In this document: one piece after another, positions 10,083-19,200 of the stretch
Position numbering within the stretch: position 1 is the first letter of the stretch
Layout: every line of letters starts with the position of its first letter
NCBI GenBank assembly: GCA_001642005.1
Contig: LWCA01000576.1
Coordinates: forward strand, 1-22,967
From: Intoshia linei
Taxonomy: Eukaryota; Orthonectida; Rhopaluridae
Direction: 5' to 3'
Length of the DNA: 22,967 nucleotides
The notes under the pieces: model-generated
The model's database searches: none
What the model was told of the DNA's origin: nothing
The model's input: the letters and a program-made list of their open reading frames with translations, nothing else
Made by a program: the position numbers and the translations under genes

Positions 10083-10605
10083 TTTAAGTATAAAAACGTG
10101 TTAATTAAATGATATAAATAATAATAACCGGACTTTTTTTCTTAAAATTTAACTTAAGTTTATAAAATTTATAATTAATTTAATTTTTAATTTTCAACTT
10201 CCCCCCTTTTAAGAATTACTGCTTTAAATCATATCTTCATGTCTTATTCTATTTTCTTATTTTATTAAAAGTCATCATGTTTTATTGGGGCCGAAATTAA
10301 ACACATATAGATGTCATTCCGCAGAAAATTAATCGAGCTAATTTTTTATGTGTTTTTTACATTTCAATAAAAGTAATATGAAATAGCCCTAGTGTACTAA
10401 ATTCTAAGTACATTCTTAGTAAATTTTTAATTATAATTTTTAGTTTTGGTGCAGTTTCGAAGAACATGAAGGATATTTTTATAGTATAATCAGGCCATGG
10501 AGCTGTTATACTTATTTTGTCGACGGCTTACTGAAAAATGGACTATGTATTATGATATATGTTGTTAATTATATCAGTTTGGTAATTGTTTCACTTCATC
10601 TAAAA

Positions 10606-10843
10606 CTAGCTTGACTGTTATGTACTTAGTACAAAAAACATTCGTCAAAGGCGTATTCTCCGTTAGGCCTTTAAATTCAATGTTTAAATTTAATGTGAAA
10701 TTCAAATTTAGAAACCACTCATGAATTCCATTTCATGTTTAAGCAACATTTGATTATTGCATTTATTTTTGTGGTAGAATTAAAAAATTTGCGTCCGTAG
10801 AGCTAGGATGCTGTTTGTACGAAGTACATAACAGTCAAGCTAG
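10606..10843. mobile_element. Family F2 short complete MITE, copy c (238 bp)
   Basis: CTAGCTTGACTGTTATGTAC at 10606 is repeated in inverted form at 10824-10843. The outermost CTAG may itself be the target duplication (4 bp, or TA within it). The inner part of the terminal repeat (CAAACAGCATCCTAGCTCTA, right arm) is also self-complementary with the outer part. There is no coding capacity. Confidence 0.75.
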
Positions 10844-10858
10844 TATAATATAATGTAC

Positions 10859-11420
10859 GAGCTTGGCAGTTTTTTACTACGTACAAACAGTACCTAGCTC
10901 TGCCGAGGGCACTTTTTTATTATACCAAAAAAATAAATTCACGTTGAAAATCTAACTTAAAATCCACTATTCACTATTATCCATAAACAAGTGGTTCCCA
11001 AACTTGTTTCAGGTGGAACCATCATATGACATTACTAAGTGGTTCCCTTTTTTGTTTCATTTAAATTTGTTTTAGGTAGAACCATCATATCACATTACTT
11101 TTTACTTTAAAATGAATTATTCAATCTTAATTTTGTTTTGTTAACATTTGCGTAAAGAATTTTAAAAACAATTGTCATCTCATTTTTTTAATTTATTAGA
11201 CAGAATGTGTGTATAATATTAAAAATAAAGTCAAAACAGTCCATTCCTAAAAATTGTCATAAATAGCATAAATTCCAAATATCCATTATTGCAAAGGATT
11301 GTAATATAAAAATGATTGATGTTAAAACTGTGTCCATACTTTTGGCTTTTTTTTTTGTACATGTTAATTTTATTTTTACCATTTTATGTTAAATATGTAA
11401 CAATTAATAATAAAAAAAAT
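10859..11420 (+). mobile_element. Family F2 element, copy d, long version
   Basis: Starts AGCTTGGCAGTTTTTTACTA and CGTACAAACAGTACCTAGC, then CTGCCGAGGGCAC, a box TGGTTCCCAAACTTGTTTC with a second partial box 50 bp on, AATTTTAAAAACAATTGTC, GACAGAATGTGTG and GTGTCCATACTTTTGGC. It is followed immediately by F1 copy f, the same order as at 13730-15060. Confidence 0.7.
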
Positions 11421-11529
11421 AACCAGTTTCAGTTAATATAAATTTAATTTTATAAATTCGTTGCTGTAGTGTTAAAATTTTAAGATTATGAAAAATGTTT
11501 TGAAATAAAAATTTGAAATTTAAAAATTG

Positions 11530-12318
11530 CGAAGGAATGAATTATATAGATTTTTACCCATATTTTTTTCTTGGAAATGTGTAGACGTTCAATGCACATT
11601 TTTTTTGAAATTGTAGGATCAATATTTACATTTTCATTTTTGATTTTTAATCCAAATATTTGAAAAATATTGGTTGATAATATATTAAAAATTATTTTTC
11701 ACCGGGAATGCGTAGATTTCTCGGGTTGAACTTTTGTATTTATATGAACTGGAATAAGTTCTATCAGAATAATTTTTTTTTAATTTTCGAACGCTTAAAT
11801 TATTTCACATTTTTTGTTTTAATAAAATATTTCGGAAAAAAAATATATCAATACTTAAATGCTTTTTTAACCGTGAAGTCGTCACTCATTCGGATTGAAA
11901 TTTTCTGTGTGTATTAACAGGATACAAATGTAAACCCTGTAAATTTTATTGAAATTCTAGGGCTGTTTTAAAAAAAAAGGAAGGGGAATTTAGGATTTTG
12001 GCCATGAAGATATAATTTTTTTAAATTTAAATTTATGATAATGTTTATGATTTTCAAATCCGCATTAGCGTATATATTTTTCTAAATTTTGCAACTCGTT
12101 TGATTTTCAAAAAGAGGGACAACTGGGGTTTTAGATGTGAAATTGAGACTTTGAAATTTATCTTAATATACGTTCCTGAAAAAACTGGAATTGAAATGTG
12201 GTATTCTAAAAATTCTAAATTAAATTGTGGAAAAATTCTAAGAGTGCTAGTTATTTTAATAAAGTAGGACACACAGACAGACAGACAAACAAAAATCGCC
12301 TAGTCTTTTATATAAGAG
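11530..12318 (+). mobile_element. Family F1 element, copy f (most complete)
   Basis: Contains all F1 blocks in order: AATGAATTATATAGATTTTT, GTGTAGACGTTC, GGGAATGCGTAGATTTCTCG, ATGAACTGGAATAAGTTCTA, TTCGGATTGAAATTTTCTGT, GGCCATGAAGATATAA, AACTCGTTTGATTTTCAAAA, AATTGAAATGTGGT and the ACAGACAGACAGACAAAC end at about 12290. The 69-codon frame at 11708-11917 and the minus frame at 12054-12272 lie inside it and are not kept open in other copies. Confidence 0.75.
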
Positions 12319-13007
12319 TAACTATCATTAAACTCACTTCACTCTAGAATGAAAATATTATGTTAATTCATTTTCTACATGAAATATAATGTTCGGTATA
12401 TAAGTTTCTAGTAGTACACTATTGAAGTTACTGCTAGTAATTAATATCATTATCTCGTTACCAAATGTATTTATAATTTCATTTTTATGAGTTATACACC
12501 CGATTACGCTACTATAAGTTAGGATTATTTATTGTTATTATTAATTGTAAGTATTATTAACCTTATACACTTTGATTGTTTTTTAAATGAAATTATACTA
12601 AAGATAATAAACTCAATAATTTCAAAATCAAAAATTTAAATAGTTGAAGTAAAAATAAACTATAGCTACAGATTAAACACACCTTTATCAAAAAGTGTGG
12701 TTGTATAAAAAAAAGTATTAAAATGGAATGTTGACACTTTAATATTTGAAACAAGAAATTAAATTTAATAACCACAATAGCTTGTTATCAATTTAAATTA
12801 TTTCATGCGTATGAAAAAAATTAGAAATAATAGATAAATGGTCATGATTATATTCTAATGCCCAAGATTGAAATCTCATTTTGTACTTAGATTTTATGTA
12901 TTCGTCATTTTTAAATTCACATTTTGTACTTACATTTTATATATCTAGTCATTTTTATATTATCGTATAAGATATTTTGGTTTCTCAGGGTTATTAAATT
13001 ATTTTAA
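12319..13007. other. AT-rich stretch with no recognisable gene; short tandem duplication
   Basis: No supported coding sequence. A diverged direct duplication of about 55 bp lies at 12879-12965: the block CATTTTGTACTTA, an ATTTTATAT-like box and TAGTCATTTTTA occur twice. The minus-strand frame at 12593-12775 is low-complexity and not supported. Confidence 0.45.
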
Positions 13008-13059
13008 TTCAGAACAACGAACAATATAATAGTGTCTGTAAATGATATTGTTAATTTAG

Positions 13060-13161
13060 TATGCTGTTTTATTCATTTCGCCTTTTCATCTATATCACAT
13101 GCTACGGAAAGATGGAAGCTTGGAAAGGGATTATAGCGATGAATATTCAGAATCCAATTAA
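13060..13161 (+). CDS. Possible terminal exon of an unknown protein
   Basis: Follows a TTTAG acceptor. The 33-residue frame to the stop at 13159-13161 starts with a hydrophobic stretch (AVLFISPFHLY) and ends in a charged tail (KDGSLERDYSDEYSESN). Base composition rises to about 40% G+C here, unlike its surroundings. An overlapping frame (about 13008-13136, with DIVNLVCCFIHFAFSS) is also open, so which frame is real is unclear. It could be the missing C-terminal exon of locus A, 5.4 kb downstream of the last supported exon, or transposase debris before the Tc1 fragment. No homology is recognised. Confidence 0.3.
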   Translation, partial: YAVLFISPFHLYHMLRKDGSLERDYSDEYSESN

Positions 13162-13289
13162 TACTTATATTTATATAAAAGTTAGTGAAATACTAAATAT
13201 GTAAAATAATATATAAAGAATTATTAATTAATTAAAAAATTAAGACATTCAATCATTTACTTACATATAAAAATATGAACAGCTAATTA

Positions 13290-13575
13290 CATGTCTAGTG
13301 CATAATAATGGTAGTGCTATAACTGGGCAGTATTTGGTTTTCGAAACTCAGACCGATATATACTTTATAAACACTATGATAAATTATAATAAATATATTT
13401 ATGCATTGGAAGATTATTTACTGCCAATGATAACACACTTCGATATTTTCCAGGAAGACAATTATAGTTTACATGCATCTTAACTCAAAATAGTGGTTAT
13501 AGGCTTACATTGTTTATATTTTTAAATGATCTGCCTGTATCCTGGACATGAACTGTATCTGAGTTCTAGGACTCA
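13290..13575 (+). pseudogene. Tc1-type transposase, C-terminal half, decayed
   Basis: The frame from 13298 contains TGQYLVF, then NTMINYNKYIYALEDYLLPM and FDIFQEDNYSLHAS. These match the part of Tc1-type transposases around the second catalytic aspartate (FQQDNAPCHTS). IMVVL in another frame just upstream corresponds to the IMVWG motif. A frameshifted trace of the SPD-N-IE motif lies at about 13540-13555. A stop follows HAS and several frame changes are needed, so it is inactive. No terminal inverted repeats were found. Confidence 0.7.
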
Positions 13576-13612
13576 TTTGATTTAAAAAAACGATAATTGG
13601 GGGTTTTGACCG
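13562..13612 (+). mobile_element. Family F1 snippet
   Basis: AGGACTCATTTGATTT followed by GGGGGTTTTGACCGGTAATG matches the F1 block at 9575-9640. Fragment only. Confidence 0.5.
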
Positions 13613-13729
13613 GTAATGAAACTAAATTAAACATTATTAAGAAGTAATATTCTTTATTTTATATAAAAAGTGGTAATTTATTTTTCACGGCATTGTATTG
13701 TTAGAAACTTCAACAATCACTTTACAAAT

Positions 13730-14100
13730 AAATTCGTGTTGAAAATCTAACTTAAAAATCCTACTATTAACTATTATCAATCCTTTAAAGGATTGAAAAT
13801 CTAACTTAAAAATCCTACTATTCACTATTATCAATTCTTTAAAGGAAAAAATAAATTCACGTTGAAAATCTAATTTAAAAATCCTACTATTCACTATTAT
13901 CAATCCTTTAAAGGAGTGGTTCCCAAATTTGTTTCAAGTGGAACCATCATATCACATTACTTTTTACTTTAAAGTGAATTATTTTATCTTAATTTTTTAT
14001 TTGTTAACATTTAAAAATAAAGTAAAAACAGTCCAATCCAAAAAATTGTCATAAATAGCACAAATTCCAGAAAAAATAAAATTATAAAAATTTATATTGT
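13730..14100 (+). mobile_element. Family F2 fragment, copy e, without its terminal repeat
   Basis: Begins within the AATAAATTCGTGTTGAAAAT block and continues with GTGGTTCCCAAATTTGTTTC, GTGGAACCATCATATCACAT and TAAAGTGAATTATT. The CTAG terminus is missing. It contains a local triplication (13739-13914). Confidence 0.7.
13739..13914 (+). repeat. Three tandem copies of a 53-60 bp F2 segment
   Basis: Units start TTGAAAATCTAACTTAAAAA at about 13739, 13793 and 13862, and each ends in ATTATCAATCCTTTAAAGGA or a close variant. Other F2 copies carry a single unit. The repeated minus-strand peptide IIVNSRIFKLDF is a by-product. Confidence 0.85.
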
Positions 14101-14419
14101 CATTTTCAATGTAATGATATATATTCAGTACCAATTTAATAAATACTTAAAAATACTAATTGTGTATCAATAATTAATAGAATCTTCACTTTATAAATAT
14201 TTCAGTCAAATTTTACCATTATTGCAAATGATTGTGTAATGTGCTATATCCTTAAAGGTCTTCTATTATTGGCGAAACTTAAGTTAATAATTTCAAGAAA
14301 ATTTCAAAGTTCAAGTTTAACACAAAATTATAAAATGAGCGACAACTCGCTCACTCTATAACAAGTATACTACAACAACTGTACTTATGTTATACAACTA
14401 AGCTATAACAACTAAACAA
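14101..14419. other. AT-rich filler with CAACTA-rich tract, no gene
   Basis: Sequences at 14120-14230 recur at about 15120-15215 and 19590-19700 (AGTACCAATTTAATAAATAC, TATCAATAATTAA), so this is repeat interior. About 14365-14435 is a degenerate tract of ACAACTA-type words. Confidence 0.5.
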
Positions 14420-15060
14420 CTAACTGGTACAACACTACAGATTGTAATATAAAAACAATTGATGTAAAAAATGTGTCCATACTTTTGGCTTTTTTCTTGT
14501 GAATGTTACTTTTCTTTTTAGCATTTTCAAATTAAGTTAGTATCCAAACTTTTATAAATTCTTTGCCGTAGATGTTGTTTAAAATGTTTGGAAAATGAAA
14601 ATTTGAAATTTAAAAATTGCGTAGTAATGAAAAAAATTCCGAAGGAATGAATTATATAGATTTTTACCCATATGTCTTGACTGGAAATGTGTAGACGTAA
14701 AATCCACATTATTTTTGAAATTGTAGGATCAATATTTACATCTTTTATTTTTGATTTTAATTGAAATATTTGAAAAATATTGGTTGATAATATATTAAAA
14801 ATTATTTTTCACCCGGGAATGCGTAGATGTTTGGAGTTAAAATTTTGTATTTATATCAACTGGAATAAGCTTTATCAGAATAATCCTTTTTTTTAATTTT
14901 TTAACGCTTAATTATTTCACATTTTTTGTTTTAATAACATATTTCGGAAAAAAAATATATGAATACTAAAATGCTTTTGTTCACGTAAAATCGTCACTAT
15001 TCGGATTGAAATTTTTTATGTGTGTTAACAGGATACAACTGTAACACCTGTAAATTTTCT
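14420..15060 (+). mobile_element. F2 tail joined to Family F1 left half, copy g
   Basis: GTGTCCATACTTTTGGC at about 14472 belongs to the long F2 interior (compare 11331). GAATGAATTATATAGATTTT at about 14645 opens F1, which runs through CCGGGAATGCGTAGATG and ends after GGATACAACTGTAACACCTG. The same F2-to-F1 order occurs at 10859-11940. The minus frame at 14527-14709 is not a gene. Confidence 0.7.
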
Positions 15061-15214
15061 CATGAGACCATAACATCTCGTTAACATCTCATGCAAATTA
15101 TATAAACCTATTTTGTCATTTTCAATGTGATAATATATCAGTACCAATTTAATAAATACTTAAAAATATTAATTAAGTATCAATAATTAACGGAATCACC
15201 ACTTTATAAACATA
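15061..15214. mobile_element. Repeat interior matching 14060-14200
   Basis: The words AGTACCAATTTAATAAATAC and AATATTAATTAAGTATCAAT match the stretch at about 14128-14180. It connects F1 copy g to F2 copy f. Confidence 0.45.
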
Positions 15215-15490
15215 CTAGCTTGGCTGTTTTGTACTACGTACAAACAGCACTTAGCTCTGCCAAGGGCACTCTTTTATTATACCAAAAAAATAAATTCACG
15301 TTGAAAATCTAACTTAAAAATTGTACTATTAAATATTATCAATCCTTTAAAAGAGTGGTTCCCAAATTTGTTTCAGGTGAAACCATCACATCACATTATT
15401 TTTTACTTTAAAGTGACTTATTCTATCTTAATTTTTTGTTTAACATTTGCGTAAAGAATTTTAAAAACAATTGTTATCCAACATACAATA
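15215..15490 (+). mobile_element. Family F2 element, copy f
   Basis: Starts CTAGCTTGGCTGTTTTGTAC, then CTCTGCCAAGGGCACTC, TTGAAAATCTAACTTAAAAA, GTGGTTCCCAAATTTGTTTC and AATTTTAAAAACAATTGTTA. The other end is not present. Confidence 0.75.
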
Positions 15491-15752
15491 TGTGGTATAT
15501 TGATAAGTATTACATCAATTAGAAATATTGTTATATTTTCAAAATTAAGGTACATATAGTAAGGATGGATTTAAGTGCATACGCAAAAAATTGAGTATTT
15601 AAAAAATATGTATCATAGTAAAGAAATGTTATAATAATACGATTTATCGACCTGCTAGTAACATATATTTGTTACATTGTATTATTATTATATTATTAAC
15701 ATCGTTATCTTTTAGAAATTTAATTTTAAAATTTAAAATTTGATAATTTAAA

Positions 15753-16208
15753 ATGGGCAAAAGTAAGGATATTTCTTCCCAAACAAAAAATCATATAATC
15801 TCATTGCTAGAAAAATCTGATTACAGTGAACACAAAATTGCAGACATGTGTGGTGTGCCTCAGTCAGCTGTATCCATTATAATAAAAAAATATCGAAATC
15901 TCAACAACGTAGTAATTTATACAGAAAAAAATATGGTAAAAAAAATCCATGAATCAAAAAACAGACCGAATTATACTCAGAACAGATCTAGAAAATAGAA
16001 ATTCTAACTGCGCTAAAATCTCTAGAAAATTAAACTCAAAATGTTAATGTGTTAAAGTAAACTGTTAATCGTAGACTATTGGAGGCAGCTTACACATTTT
16101 ACCGAAAAACAAGAAAACCCCTCTGTATTAAGAAAATGAAAAAAACAAGGTTTTTATAGGCAAAAAGTCATGAAAATTGATATGAACATAAATGGAACGA
16201 GGTTATTT
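15753..16208 (+). pseudogene. Tc1-type transposase, N-terminal half, decayed
   Basis: The first 80 codons (15753-15998) give a helix-turn-helix: TKNHIISLLEKSDYSEHKIA then DMCGVPQSAVSIIIKKY, the usual DNA-binding start of Tc1-type transposases. Another frame (16070-16208) gives RRLLEAAYTFYRKTRKPLC and later YEHKWNE, matching the linker region before the first catalytic aspartate, interrupted by TAG and TGA stops. The catalytic core is absent. It ends about 40 bp before the first exon of locus B. Confidence 0.75.
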
Positions 16209-16250
16209 ATTAATAAGTTAAAATAAATTAAAATATTGTATTCAGAAATT

Positions 16251-19200
16251 ATGAATAAACATAAACGGCATGGCTTTGAACGTGATCCAATGACAAACGA
16301 AGTGCCCGAAAGAATAGTTTATATGTTTAATAATGAGGTAACTCATGCAAAATCAATTTTCATGTTCAATTTAAATTTAGTATATAGATTTAATAAATTA
16401 TAAAATTATTATATTAATGATTAATATATCACGTAACCATTGATAATTTATATATTGCAAATTATTATTTTATAAGTCAGATAAATAATTTCATATTTTC
16501 TAGCCTCACATATACAAACTTTAGCCTGTTAAATTCAATTTATATACAAAATAAAAAGTTGATAAATTAACAGGATCGAAATATATTCCTAATTGATTTA
16601 GGCCTATTACTAATATAAGTATAGTTTATTTGATTAATATAATTTATTTGACAATATAGTTTATTTATGTTTATTTTGATTTGAAAGCTAAATGAAAATT
16701 CCAGTATCATTAATATATTTATTTTCAGTGGTAATTATTACATTACTTTATATCAGGATTTTTATTATTTTTCGTCTGTCGCTCAGCATCAATTTGTATC
16801 AGTTTTGTGATAATTATCGTCGATTTTCTCTATTTTAAAATATGAATTTCGTTTAAATTATAGAGACCATAAATACGCTTTTTTGGCAACACCGAAAAAC
16901 GTACTAATTACGTACTATTACAAATTTAAGTTTATTATGTATTCAATTTTACAATAAAAATTTCAAATAATTAAAATTTTGTATAACTAAGTAATTATAC
17001 AATTTTATATAAATTATTACGACGTTTTTGTTCTGGTCGCTTTATTTTAATTGAGGAACATGTCAATATAAACATGCATTTTATAAATTATAGTTTATTT
17101 TAAATGCCATATTATTATAAACTTCATATGAACCTGTCTATATTTTATATAATTTTTTAAGATTTTTCTAAAGATTTATCATAAAATATGTACATTTTGA
17201 TGAATTAGTTCGATAGAATAGTTAATTTAGAATTTATTATGAAATTTGCATCAAAAAATAATAATTATATAGTGCTGAAACAGAAAATCAAAGTTTTAGG
17301 TTTTTGATATATTTTAAAACAAATTTACTATTTCCGTTTTGTCCATTTATTCAAAAACTGCTTTAAGATTCTTGTAATGATATATCTCATTTTTAAAATG
17401 TCAAAATTATCTTTCATATGATATTAATCTTTTCTGGCTGCACAACAAAAAGTTGAAAATTGTCTATTTAATTATAAAATTAAATTAAGACCAAACAGTT
17501 TAAATTGGTTTGCAAATATGTAGTACGCGTTTTTTTAAAATGAAGAACATAATAATATTTTAATATTATGTACTTTTTTTACACAGAAATAGTATGAAAC
17601 AAAATTATTTTGTTTAAAACAAAGTGAATTTTAATATTATGTATTTAAAATTAAAGGAAATCTACAGTAACACCACAATTATCAAATATTTATTATACCT
17701 TATGGCGTATTAAAATAATTATGAGTCAAAAAATGTTAGCTATAACATCGAAAAAATATTATAAAAAGAATATTGAACCCTGTTTAAAAAAACTAAAATA
17801 CTATATTTGTATAAATCATGGATTATAATAATTTTTTCGCATAACCGACAAGCCAGTGATATCTATATAAATGTAAAAATATATTATAGAATAGTTTTAG
17901 AGTATTTGCATTTTGATGATACTGCTATCGATTATCATTTCAACTGTAAACGATTTAGGATTCTTTCTAAATACATTCAATATATCTATTAATTACGAAG
18001 AAACTGTATATATGACAGGCTATGTTGGATTAATTACTTCTACAATCGTGTTTATAGTCATTACTGCCTCATATATTTCCTATAGAGTCAACATCAAATC
18101 ATTCTTGATTAGTGTAAGTCAGTAATATTATATAAATTTTAACTAAATTACATATACATATAGATCTAAAACTGTAAACCCCTAAAATTTACGCATTCTC
18201 GGTAAAAAAAAACTTTTAAAATATAAAGAACCAACTGGCGTGATTATTATGTATTCGTAAAAACAGCCACTAGTTCTACCGATGACCATATTTTTAATTT
18301 ATTAAGCTATGAGATTATAACCTTAAAAAAAATCAAATTATACTTATAACGCTAAATAATCGTCATAAAAAATATAAATCCTAGAAATATAAAATTTTAA
18401 ATAACTGTAGTACATAGTTTACTCCTAAAATTGTACTGAGAAACTACGTAGTACTGATAAAAATACAGAAGGAAGATTGAAACCGATATCTCTGTATTTT
18501 TATTGTTCATAAAGTCAATTACCTTTTTTTCAAAATTTTAGGATGAATATATACTTTTCATTTCAAATTTTAATTTAAAAAATTGAAATATATTGGTGAA
18601 TAATATATTAAAAGTTATTTTTCATTGGGAATACGTTGATTTCTGTGGTTAAAAATTCGTATAAATATTTAGACGTATTATATTCTTACTTATATAATAT
18701 GCTACGCAATATTTGTGTGTGTGTATGTTCCACTTTATTTCAATAACTACCAGTTTTAAAATTTTATAAAGTCCATACTTCAATTACAGTTTTTCCTAAA
18801 AATATAATAAGATAAATTTCAACCACCAGGGTATAATTTTGTTCCAATCAATCAATTTTTTGAATTATTTCGATTGAAATTTGTGTTTGAAACGACTTTA
18901 TTTCGCATAAAAAGTGTTATTAACGTAAAAATGGACAGATATAATCCAATCATGCATTAAATTATAAATTTTTTTGAAAGCTGTGACACTCGAATTAACA
19001 TATTTATATTCATGTCTTCTGAATTCAGGTATTAGCGATTGGAATGTCAATAGTGGTCATACTACTCGTATTCATAATATCAGCCACTGAATTTAAGGTA
19101 ATTTTATTTTTTGATTAAAATATTTTATAAAATTTGAACTTGATGTTTAAATTGATCAAGTAAATTTTCTGAGTCTCAAGTTAATGTGTAACAATGTAAT

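Noticed and set aside
12054-12272. 72-codon minus-strand frame
   Set aside because: Entirely within the F1 right half; not preserved in the copies at 9560 or 21172.
13685-13903. Minus-strand frame with a repeated IIVNSRIFKLDF peptide
   Set aside because: Produced by the three tandem copies of a non-coding F2 unit.
13739-13914. CRISPR-like array
   Set aside because: Only three units with no spacer diversity, in an animal-type transposon; simple tandem duplication.
17807-17992. 61-codon + strand frame overlapping the locus B exon
   Set aside because: Out of frame with the conserved exon at 17901-18113; a shadow.
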